From assembly GCF_000735135.1 (NCBI RefSeq), contig NZ_JPLZ01000006.1, positions 1-64,000 of the forward strand: a stretch of DNA of 64,000 bases, read 5' to 3'. The notes beneath the pieces are model-generated. The model was not told the DNA's origin, made no database searches, and saw only the letters and a program-made list of their open reading frames with translations. This document shows, piece by piece, positions 27,612-35,536 of this stretch; positions within the stretch are counted from its first letter, which is position 1; the number at the start of each line of letters is the position of its first letter. Source of the stretch: Chryseobacterium sp. FH1. GTDB taxonomy: Bacteria > Bacteroidota > Bacteroidia > Flavobacteriales > Weeksellaceae. The translations under genes and the position numbers were made by a program.

Positions 27612-28274
27612 CTACTGATTAAAATATGTTAATATAGCTTGCAAATCGACTCCAGCTACTGTTGAAATTGAACTTAAAACATTTAGTCCTGAAAAGATTG
27701 TCTTTATTACATTTATAGGCAATCGCTCTGACCTTTCTAAAGTGGCTTGTGTAGATAGAATATTTACATTATCCAGTAGTAAATTTCTTTCTTCTTCTGA
27801 AATATTTTCATTATTAACCACCTCCTTTAATCTATTAAAAGATTCTGCAATATTTTCCTCTCCTCTATTTTTCAAGATTGTAATACTGTTTTCAATATCT
27901 CCATTGGTTCCACCAATATTAACAAAGTGTCCAGTTCCAGTAATTGTCAAATTTTCAACATAGTTGCCAAAAGATGATCTATTATTCCTTTCAATCTTAT
28001 TTAATTCCTGCTTTAAAAAGAAAAGCGCAGCTTCATAGTTTCCTTCAATAACACAATTACCATTCAATGCCGTACATACTTCCTTATGATTTAATAATCC
28101 TTGCTGAAGATTTATTTTATAAAAATCAATAATTCCACGTTTGTCAGTCTCATCAAAGATGTTTTCTAAAAATTCTTCAATCTGAATTCTAATTTTATCT
28201 CTTTGATGAGGATTACGTATACTATCAATATTGCGCTTAAGAAGTTCAAATTTTCTAACTGTATAATCATTCAT
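27612..28274 (-). CDS. Unknown protein with glycine-rich beta segment and hydrophobic C-terminus
   Basis: 220 residues. The N-terminal half (1-100) is charged and helical. Residues about 108-130 hold a short Gly/Asn-rich beta segment (TITGTGHFVNIGGTNGD), followed by helices with the pattern ISEEERNLLLDNV (159-170). A C-terminal hydrophobic stretch (about 189-218) includes GLNVLSSISTVAGVDL. The beta segment plus hydrophobic tail recalls effector-associated C-terminal modules seen in bacterial conflict proteins; this is resemblance only. It is second in the operon, 64 bases after the helicase gene. A role as adaptor or membrane-acting effector is speculation. Confidence 0.55.
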   Translation of the reverse strand: MNDYTVRKFELLKRNIDSIRNPHQRDKIRIQIEEFLENIFDETDKRGIIDFYKINLQQGLLNHKEVCTALNGNCVIEGNYEAALFFLKQELNKIERNNRSSFGNYVENLTITGTGHFVNIGGTNGDIENSITILKNRGEENIAESFNRLKEVVNNENISEEERNLLLDNVNILSTQATLERSERLPINVIKTIFSGLNVLSSISTVAGVDLQAILTYFNQ

Positions 28275-28338
28275 AGCTTTTTCTTTTAAATATTTAATTT
28301 TTAAGGTTTACACAGAGACATAGATATTAATAACAGAA

Positions 28339-31300
28339 TTAGCTTGAAATTACTTTTAAGCTTATCCCACCTTCTTTATTTAGATGATTTGCTGTAACTC
28401 CTAATAAATTTAAAATTGAAGGGGTTACAGTCGTTTGAGAAAATCCAGGTTGAATGATGTAAATTTGAAATTTCAATTCTTTCTTCCATTTGGCTTCAAA
28501 TTGTAATTTTTCCAGCAATTCTATGTCACCTTTTCTAATTCGGGTTTGTCCTATTTTATTTTTTTTATCCTCCCTCTTTATTAAATGATTAAAGAACTCT
28601 ATATTTTCTTTATATTTCCAAATTAAAGATTTTTGTGCTTGACCACAAACTTCGTAAAAGTTTTTGATTTCGGCTGACACCAGACCATTTTGAGCAAACT
28701 TTAAATGATATAAGTCTATTACAATTTCATTTTCATTATTTTTTATAGCAACAATATCTGCTATTTCTCCCTTATTATCATCATTAAAAATTAAATCATA
28801 ATAATCTTCTTGCCTTAATCTTTCTATAGAATGAAACTGAATTGAATCGGTATTTAAAGATGCAAATCCTTCAGATTCATTTCTTAAATTAACTCCACTC
28901 CAATCCCAAGCCTCAATTTCATTTTTGGGGAAATCAAGTATTTGTTCATTAAATTTCACATAATCATTTCCCTGTAAAAATGCTCCATCGTGAAACCAAA
29001 ATTTGGGTGGTAATTCATTGAAAAATTCAGATACTGAATAATTTCTGGAACCTAATCTCACATTTGCATCAATAGTAGTAAGCTTGACAACACTGAAACT
29101 AAATACTTTATTATCATTTAGAATTGTTTCATCCAAGTTTATTTGAAAAGCAATACTATCATTTTCAGCATCTAAAGAGAAGCATAAAGGACTTTCATTA
29201 TCGGGATTGAAAGTATTAAGCTCCAAAGTTGATAAATCATAATCAATTCCATTAATTGTAAAAACAACTCTATCTTCAATTGTCTTATAAATTTCGTGAT
29301 GCCAATCTACTGAAATTGGATAAGCATTTGGTCTCACAGAAGTCCTGACTGGTTTTATGGAGTTTTTGAATAAAATATTGTTAGGATCAATTTCATCATT
29401 TGCCAATTTAACAGCAATTCCATCACACCAATCCAAGTACTGATTTATTGTTCCTCGGGAATATGACCAGATTCTTCCTTTTCTTGAACAACCTATAGAA
29501 GTCATATTGCCATCTTCAAATCCGACCCCAAACACATTGTTGCTAATGCCCGATTTTTCTTCTGCCAGAGACAGCCCTTCTTGTACACCTTTTCCATAAT
29601 AAGATTGGAAAGTGATATCTTTTCCAAGGCCTTTTCTCAGACCTAAGTTAAAAAGTCGAATCCTGTCAATATTATAAAATGTTTTGAAGACCTCTTCATC
29701 TTTTATTAGTAAAGAACTTTCACCAATAACAGCATTTGCTAATTCCTTATAAAGACTTCCTTTATCCGACGAGTGTATAAATAACAAATTTTTTGATTGC
29801 TCCCAGTAAACTATATAAATATCCCATTCAATATTATAAACGTCTTTAAAACTACCCCAATCAACGGATTTTTTATTTCCTAGAAAAACAATCAATGCCT
29901 TTTTCTCTCTATTTAAATCGAAAAATTTATAGTCATAATTTTCATAACCTTTTATACCTTTTTTGAAATTCATTGGATGCCAATCCTCGTTTTGATTTTG
30001 ATAAACCACGGAGCTAAAAGCTGGACGGACTTCTTGAAATGGAATGAGTGATTCGTCCAAGTGACTAAATCCAGCCAAGAATTCTTGTAGGTCTATCTGT
30101 TCTTGGGTAGCTTGTAAACTTAACGCTGGTAATATTGAGTTCCAATTTGATTCTTTAGCGTAAAGAAGACTTAATTCATCACTTAAAGTTGGTTGATGAA
30201 GATTTGCAATAAAACTTGCTTTACCCAAATTATTATCTTTGTTCGTCCGTGTAAACCTACCTGCAAATTGCAAAGTGATTGGTAAACTTTTTCTTACATC
30301 GTGGAATGCTGCAATTTTCAACTCGGGCAAATCAAATCCCTCTCCAAGCATATCAACACATACAATAATCTGATGCTGTTTATCTATTATATTTTGTTTA
30401 ATATTTGATTGCCCTTTTAGATTAGAATATATTTTAACAGGATTTAAGTCTGTATATTGAGAGTATATTTCAAAAACTTCATCTGCACGATATTTATCCT
30501 CACATCTAGCCATCAAAATATGCTCATAACCATTGGCTATATCTTCTCTTAATTTATTTACAGCTGTTTCGGCAATTTTTAAGTCGGCAATTTTTTGGTC
30601 ATATTCTCTTATTGGGATAAAATCAATTTCTTTAAAATAACCTTGTTCCTGAGCTTCTTTTAGCGTGAAATTATAAATGATTTTTCCATCGAGTAATTGC
30701 CCGTCATTTCTATACGGTGTTGCTGTAAAAAGAACCACTCTATTTTTATCAAAAGATTTAATGAGTTTATTCCAGCTTTTAGCTTTCGAATGATGTGCTT
30801 CATCAACAAATAAATGTGAACACTTTTCAATCATTAAGTTTTTCTGCTGAATTGACATTGATGTCAATAAATCCATCGTAGAAACAATGACATTACATTT
30901 ATCAAAAAACTGATTAAGTTCTTCCTCATTGCTAAAACCAGTATTTAATATTCCCACTTTTGGATATTTAGCGGAAGTATTTACAATTGAATTACCATCA
31001 CTATCAAGTTTTTTTAACCAACCTAAATTACAAAATTTTCCGGCTAATTGACCTCGTAGAGCATCAGATGGTACAGTAACTAAAAGCTTACTACATTTAT
31101 TAGCAATCAAGACAGATAACATTGTTTCTGTTTTACCCGTTCCTGTCGGTAATACGACTGTAGCAATTTCAGTAGCATTTGTTAAATGTCCTAAAATAGA
31201 ATGAATGGCTCCAATCTGAGGTTTACGTAATCCTATTGTATTGTTTTCAACATCTTCTTCTTTGAAATTGAATGTGTTTTTCCAAGAATTCACTATAGTA

Positions 31301-31611
31301 TCTAATAAATTATCAACATTATCAGGATGCTTTACCCATTTAATAAATTTTATATTTCCATTCTCAACATCAGCTTTGAGAAAGCTTTTTGATAATAGCA
31401 CAAAATTTTTATCGTCAGGAACATCATTCTTATCTGTAGTGATATAATATTCATTGCTATCCAAATCCTTTAAAATGACTTTTCCTCTTTGAAAAGAAAC
31501 AATTTCAAATTCTATTTCTGCTTCTTCCCTAATTAAATGAATTATTATATTCTTTTTTGCAGAGTTTCCTATTTTCTCTTCTCTTTGTAGTTTGGGTAAT
31601 TTTAAATTCAT
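28339..31611 (-). CDS. Large DEAH-box helicase with C-terminal nuclease-like domain
   Basis: 1090 residues. Superfamily 2 motifs in order: Walker A PTGTGKT (155-161), DEAH (270-273), TAT (296-298), GEGFD (423-427) and QFAGRFTR (448-455). The similarity is to the type III restriction/ResIII helicase core. Residues about 500-930 form a large unknown region. The C-terminus has ADIVAI (D952), IDLYHLKF (D966 to K971) and then YEVCGQAQKS, a pattern reminiscent of a PD-(D/E)XK-like fold, though the last motif is not canonical. It is the first gene of the operon with three small partners; no methylase is present, so it is not an ordinary restriction enzyme. Comparison with Hachiman-like helicases would be informative. 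Confidence 0.85.
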   Translation of the reverse strand: MNLKLPKLQREEKIGNSAKKNIIIHLIREEAEIEFEIVSFQRGKVILKDLDSNEYYITTDKNDVPDDKNFVLLSKSFLKADVENGNIKFIKWVKHPDNVDNLLDTIVNSWKNTFNFKEEDVENNTIGLRKPQIGAIHSILGHLTNATEIATVVLPTGTGKTETMLSVLIANKCSKLLVTVPSDALRGQLAGKFCNLGWLKKLDSDGNSIVNTSAKYPKVGILNTGFSNEEELNQFFDKCNVIVSTMDLLTSMSIQQKNLMIEKCSHLFVDEAHHSKAKSWNKLIKSFDKNRVVLFTATPYRNDGQLLDGKIIYNFTLKEAQEQGYFKEIDFIPIREYDQKIADLKIAETAVNKLREDIANGYEHILMARCEDKYRADEVFEIYSQYTDLNPVKIYSNLKGQSNIKQNIIDKQHQIIVCVDMLGEGFDLPELKIAAFHDVRKSLPITLQFAGRFTRTNKDNNLGKASFIANLHQPTLSDELSLLYAKESNWNSILPALSLQATQEQIDLQEFLAGFSHLDESLIPFQEVRPAFSSVVYQNQNEDWHPMNFKKGIKGYENYDYKFFDLNREKKALIVFLGNKKSVDWGSFKDVYNIEWDIYIVYWEQSKNLLFIHSSDKGSLYKELANAVIGESSLLIKDEEVFKTFYNIDRIRLFNLGLRKGLGKDITFQSYYGKGVQEGLSLAEEKSGISNNVFGVGFEDGNMTSIGCSRKGRIWSYSRGTINQYLDWCDGIAVKLANDEIDPNNILFKNSIKPVRTSVRPNAYPISVDWHHEIYKTIEDRVVFTINGIDYDLSTLELNTFNPDNESPLCFSLDAENDSIAFQINLDETILNDNKVFSFSVVKLTTIDANVRLGSRNYSVSEFFNELPPKFWFHDGAFLQGNDYVKFNEQILDFPKNEIEAWDWSGVNLRNESEGFASLNTDSIQFHSIERLRQEDYYDLIFNDDNKGEIADIVAIKNNENEIVIDLYHLKFAQNGLVSAEIKNFYEVCGQAQKSLIWKYKENIEFFNHLIKREDKKNKIGQTRIRKGDIELLEKLQFEAKWKKELKFQIYIIQPGFSQTTVTPSILNLLGVTANHLNKEGGISLKVISS

Positions 31612-31831
31612 TGCTATTATTAGTTTTGTTAAAAATACTATAATTCAATTGTTTGACAACCTACTGTCTAAAATTATTTTAGATTTTCAATCATTTGTAA
31701 AACTAAATTTTAAAAACCTGTCATTTTTACGGAATACCGTAACAACGTAAGAAAAGCCTCACAAGAAGAAAGGCTTAGGCATAAAATATATGGTTATGTA
31801 ATAAAGAAAGAACTTAGTCCAGAATTTTACA

Positions 31832-31857
31832 ATAAAAAAAACACCAACTCTAGTCGG
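31832..31857 (-). terminator. Terminator behind the XRE gene
   Basis: On the minus strand CCGAC-TAGA-GTTGG (one G-U pair) is followed by TG and eight T. It separates the XRE transcript from the helicase operon, whose start lies 220 bases further on. The gap 31612-31831 holds no gene; a weaker hairpin (AAGCC...GGCTT, about 31754-31778) is also present. Confidence 0.65.
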
Positions 31858-31860
31858 CAT

Positions 31861-32040
31861 TTATTCATTTATAAGTTCAAGAAATTGCTCAAGATTAATT
31901 TTTCTTGCTTTGCAAATTCTATATGGTGTTTTAACTATAGTTCTGTACGTAGAAACAATGAATTTAGGCTCTATCTTAAAACAAAACCACTTATTAGGAT
32001 TTTCTCTTATTTTGATTTTTGAATTTTTCTTCGAGAAGTT
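31861..32040 (-). other. Open frame without a start codon, overlapping the end of the XRE gene
   Basis: In the +1 frame relative to the XRE gene, 59 codons are open and end at TAA 31861-31863, only 4 bases before the terminator hairpin. The predicted tail (NPNKWFCF, then TYRTIVKTPYRICKARKINL) looks protein-like and basic. No ATG, GTG or TTG lies in a useful position, so it may be the C-terminus of a longer XRE protein broken by a frameshift in an A-rich tract near 32000-32030, or may be made by a programmed shift. Confidence 0.3.
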
Positions 32041-32302
32041 TTATCTCGCTTATCATTTCATCAATTTGAGAATGATTTATTTTAGAAAATACTCGAAGTA
32101 AATCAATTTCTAGAAAGTTGCAGATAGTAATAATAATCTCAATAGTTGGATTAGTTTTTCCTCTTTCTATTCTACCAATATAATCTTTAGAGAGTTCTAT
32201 CTCGGTGGCTACTTGAAATTGCGACAATCCTTTTCTTAAACGATATAGTTTAAAAAAGATTCCGATTTGATTTTTTATTTCTTCTGAGTTCCACTTATAC
32301 AT
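31994..32302 (-). CDS. XRE-family helix-turn-helix regulator
   Basis: 102 residues. The HTH_3 domain spans about 12-68: LRKGLSQFQVATEIELSKDY is helices 1-3, then IGRIERGKTNPTIEII. Such small Cro/C1-like proteins regulate adjacent mobile or defence genes. It sits upstream of the helicase operon on the same strand, but a terminator separates them, so it would act in trans on the helicase promoter or on the divergent sigma-dCas12f promoter 160 bases away. The target is inferred only from position. Confidence 0.85.
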   Translation of the reverse strand: MYKWNSEEIKNQIGIFFKLYRLRKGLSQFQVATEIELSKDYIGRIERGKTNPTIEIIITICNFLEIDLLRVFSKINHSQIDEMISEIKLLEEKFKNQNKRKS

Positions 32303-32461
32303 TCAGTAAATTTTATAAATATTTATGTTTTTCATAGAGACTTATAGTACTTACTGAATAAATATTCTTATATTTGGAACAAATTACCTACCAAGGTAGT
32401 TATCAATAACTTCAAAGAAACATAGAAGCTATTAATTAGCTCTCGATTGGAAATACTGTGT

Positions 32462-33277
32462 ATGAAAAGAACAGAATTTTTGCCCCGAAAGTTAACCAAT
32501 CTTCAGCTATACGAACTGCTGAAAGAAGGCAATCCGACCGCACTTGAACATATTCATCTGCGCTACAAAAGACTTCTTTTCTGGGTTGGATGGCAGGTAC
32601 TTAAGGATGATTTTGTAGTGGACACTATTGTTCAGGATACCTTCCTTAAATTGTGGTTACACCGTGACACCATTGAAACCCCTGATCATATTACTGGCTT
32701 TTTACGGTTTGTTATGAAAAGAGACTGTATATCGTATGTCACTGCGCCGAAGAATAAATTCAATCGTCTAATTGCTTCTCTTGAAAGTTTTGAGAATTAT
32801 CAGGATTATCTTGTGGGTTATGATCCACTAACTGATAAAGAGAATCTCCTCAGTCACGAATCGGATCAGAAAAATTTCGATGAAGTCAAAAAGGTTTTAC
32901 CTGTTCTGGATCCCAAAAGAAAACATCTGATTGAACTTTGCTTAGAATATGGCTTTCAGCACAAACCAATCGCAGAAGCAATGGGAAGCAGTGTAAAAGA
33001 CATCAGCAATGAGGTAAGCAGAGCTATAAATGATCTCCGGAAAATTCTTAATAGAAGTTCTTTTGAACAGCCACAGGGAAAGGCTTTCGATAACAAGGAG
33101 CAGTCAGTAAAACTCAGTAGTCAACAACTCGATATTTTGAAAAGAAGGTTTGAACAGAAATCTTCATTTGCAGGTATTGCTCAGGAACTCAAATTACCTG
33201 AAAAGACAGTACATCGGGAATTTCTGTATGCATATCAACATTTACAAAATCAAAACACTTCTGAAATACCTCTTTGA
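32462..33277 (+). CDS. ECF-like sigma factor paired with dCas12f
   Basis: 271 residues from ATG 32462 (a TTG 15 bases upstream is less likely). A sigma-70 region 2 is seen at about 12-95 (DTIVQDTFLKLWLHRDTI matches the -10-binding helix of ECF factors) and region 4 at about 145-196 (KRKHLIEL...IAEAMGSSVKDISNEVSRA). A second region 4-like helix-turn-helix follows at about 217-262 (FAGIAQELKLPEKTVHREF), which is unusual. No anti-sigma gene is adjacent. The stop is 1 base before the start of the Cas12f homologue, so the two are translated together. Established knowledge: some Bacteroidetes ECF sigma factors form RNA-guided complexes with dCas12f. A conventional ECF factor is the alternative. Confidence 0.85.
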   Translation: MKRTEFLPRKLTNLQLYELLKEGNPTALEHIHLRYKRLLFWVGWQVLKDDFVVDTIVQDTFLKLWLHRDTIETPDHITGFLRFVMKRDCISYVTAPKNKFNRLIASLESFENYQDYLVGYDPLTDKENLLSHESDQKNFDEVKKVLPVLDPKRKHLIELCLEYGFQHKPIAEAMGSSVKDISNEVSRAINDLRKILNRSSFEQPQGKAFDNKEQSVKLSSQQLDILKRRFEQKSSFAGIAQELKLPEKTVHREFLYAYQHLQNQNTSEIPL

Positions 33278-33278
33278 A

Positions 33279-34373
33279 ATGGAAAAATCCAAAATTACAC
33301 TTACCCGAAGAATTCAGTTGCTGATCGATCTTCCTGCAAATGAACAAAAAGAGATGTGGGAAAAACTATATCGTTATCAGAACCGGTGTTTCCGGGCGGC
33401 TAATTTAATTGTTTCCCATCTGTATGTTCAGGAAATGATCAAAGATTTCTTTTACCTTACAGAAGACATCCAATACAAACTAGCGGATGTAAACAAAGAT
33501 GAAATGGGAATGTTTACGAGATCGAAAACACACACAACTGCACGGATGATCTTCGACCGTTTCAAAGGGGAGGTTACGACCGATATTCTAGGAAGCCTAA
33601 ACCATACGATTCAATCTACCTTTTCCAAAAACAAAGCCGACTATTGGCAAGGGTCTCAATCACTGAGAAACTTTAAAAAAGACATTCCCATTCCGCTTCC
33701 GATCAAATGCATCAGCAAAATGAAGTATGATCCCGAAAAGAAAGCGTTTAGTTTCAATATGTTTGCGATCCCTGTCAAAACGTATTTAGGGAGAGATTTC
33801 TCTGATAAACATTTGGTACTGGAACGTCTCTTAAGAGAAGAGATCAAGCTGTGCAATTCACAGGTACAGCTAAAAGACGGTAAAATATTTTGGCTAGCTG
33901 TTTTTGAATTTGAAAAGGAAGACCACGGTTTAAAACCCGACATCATTGCTGAAGCATCCCTGTCATTAGAACATCCGATCGTGGTAAAAGCCAATAATGT
34001 ACGGATGAATATTGGCTCGAAAGAGGAATTCCTCTACCGCAGATTGGCGATCCAGGCCAGTAATAAAAGGATTCGAGCCGGAGTCGCATATTCCCGTTCC
34101 GGACATGGAACCAAACGCAAACAGAAGGCACTGCACAAAACAGAGGATCTGGAAAACCGTTTTGTCAGTCATCATCTTCATCTGTACAGCCGCAAATTGA
34201 TTGATTTCTGCATCAGGCAACAGGCAGGCACCCTTATCCTTAAAGATCAGGAAGACAAAATAGGAATTGCAAAAGAACAGGAATTTGTGCTTCGCAACTG
34301 GAGCTATTATGAACTGCAGACCAAAATAAAATACAAAGCAGAAAAAGCCGGTATCGAATTGATTATCGGATAG
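33279..34373 (+). CDS. Nuclease-dead Cas12f/TnpB homologue (dCas12f)
   Basis: 364 residues from ATG 33279; the open frame extends further upstream but only inside the sigma gene. A helical N-terminal recognition region with YQNRCFRAANLIVSHLY (32-50) is followed by a beta-rich part (about 157-215). The C-terminus aligns with the TnpB/Cas12f RuvC core: FVLRNWSYYELQTKIKYKAEKAGIELI (about 336-362) is the conserved helix and strand before the zinc finger. The catalytic sites are lost. The RuvC-I GIDLG equivalent reads ASLSLEHP (226-233), RuvC-II LED reads LKD (321-323), and the protein stops before the zinc finger and RuvC-III. It should bind guide RNA and DNA without cutting and recruit the sigma factor. 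A decayed TnpB is the alternative, but the intact operon argues against it. Confidence 0.82.
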   Translation: MEKSKITLTRRIQLLIDLPANEQKEMWEKLYRYQNRCFRAANLIVSHLYVQEMIKDFFYLTEDIQYKLADVNKDEMGMFTRSKTHTTARMIFDRFKGEVTTDILGSLNHTIQSTFSKNKADYWQGSQSLRNFKKDIPIPLPIKCISKMKYDPEKKAFSFNMFAIPVKTYLGRDFSDKHLVLERLLREEIKLCNSQVQLKDGKIFWLAVFEFEKEDHGLKPDIIAEASLSLEHPIVVKANNVRMNIGSKEEFLYRRLAIQASNKRIRAGVAYSRSGHGTKRKQKALHKTEDLENRFVSHHLHLYSRKLIDFCIRQQAGTLILKDQEDKIGIAKEQEFVLRNWSYYELQTKIKYKAEKAGIELIIG

Positions 34374-34381
34374 CTAAAAAA

Positions 34382-34471
34382 AATGAGGGTGCTTGTAAAC
34401 CCGTAGGGTGAGGTCATGAACACTCACTAAATACCTAATAGTATATACAACGGCGTGGGCTTCTTTTTTTA
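34382..34471 (+). ncRNA. Candidate guide RNA for dCas12f (scaffold plus 3' guide)
   Basis: It begins 9 bases after the dCas12f stop. Predicted hairpins are ACCC-GTA-GGGT (34399-34409), or alternatively GTGAG/CTCAC (34408-34412 with 34423-34427), then ATAC/GTAT (34431-34434 with 34441-34444). The scaffold would end in ACAAC at 34451, the type of ending that precedes the guide in Cas12f and TnpB RNAs, so the guide would be 34452-34471, starting GGCGTGGGCTTC. No repeat array is present, so this would be a single-guide RNA. Boundaries are inferred by eye. No equally good match to the guide was noticed elsewhere in the window. Confidence 0.55.
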
Positions 34472-34832
34472 TCTAAATCTTGATTGTGAAAAATGGAAGT
34501 AACTAATGTGATACAGAATTAATTTGTAAGAAATAATTTTCAAGATAAAAGAAGTATTTTGAATTTTAAGGATTGATAGTTTAATCATGAATTTGAATAT
34601 TTCATCAAATTGGGGTTTTTACTCTATCTATTTACGCATAGTTGAAAACAAATAACTTTATGAACTTTAATTCATTTAATCTACTTGCAGGTTGAAGTAT
34701 AGATAAAGCCATGATGATGCGTAGGAAATGCTACTTGACTAGAAATATTAGGATATTTTAATAATTTAATGTTTTTTTGGATCTGTGATTGAATCTGAGG
34801 ATCTCACCTGTACTAGTATTAGTCAATGGAAA
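34472..34832. other. Non-coding right edge of accessory region A
   Basis: No gene seen. The sequence is AT-rich up to about 34800, after which core-like genes resume. I looked for a copy of the tRNA-Ser 3' end as a right attachment site and saw none. Confidence 0.4.
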
Positions 34833-35189
<357 letters not shown>

Positions 35190-35244
35190 TCATTTTTATT
35201 CAGACAAATTTAAACAATCTAATGTTTATTTAAAACAAGACACT

Positions 35245-35346
35245 CAAACAAAATTTTCCTCCCTTTAGTGCTAGGGGCAAGAAAATTTCGCCGCCCAAAC
35301 AAAATTTCCCTCCCTTTAGGGTAAGGGCAAGGAAATCTCGCCTCCG
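35245..35346. repeat. Two tandem copies of a 51-base unit
   Basis: Units begin at 35245 and 35296 with CAAACAAAATTTTCCTCCCT and CAAACAAAATTTCCCTCCCT and end in AAATTTCGCC and AAATCTCGCC. Non-coding. The rest of the gap 35187-35536 shows no gene. Confidence 0.75.
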
Positions 35347-35536
35347 TACCATTGATGTTTTTCCTCTTTTTAAATGCTGTCACAAACTCAACCCTTCAAC
35401 TTCTAACCGTAAACCCGTCCTCCAACTTCCAAGCTCCAGCCTCAACCCACTTTAACAAACATTTATAATTCTCAAAACCCGCATCGGCATTATATTTTCT
35501 TACTTGATGACATACTAATCACAAAAATATATTATT

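Noticed and set aside
28339-31611. Type III restriction system Res subunit
   Set aside because: No Mod methylase gene is adjacent and the partners (oxygenase, HEPN protein) do not fit.
33279-34373. Ordinary IS605/IS607-type transposon with active TnpB
   Set aside because: No TnpA gene, no transposon end hairpins, catalytic residues missing, and tight coupling to a sigma factor gene.
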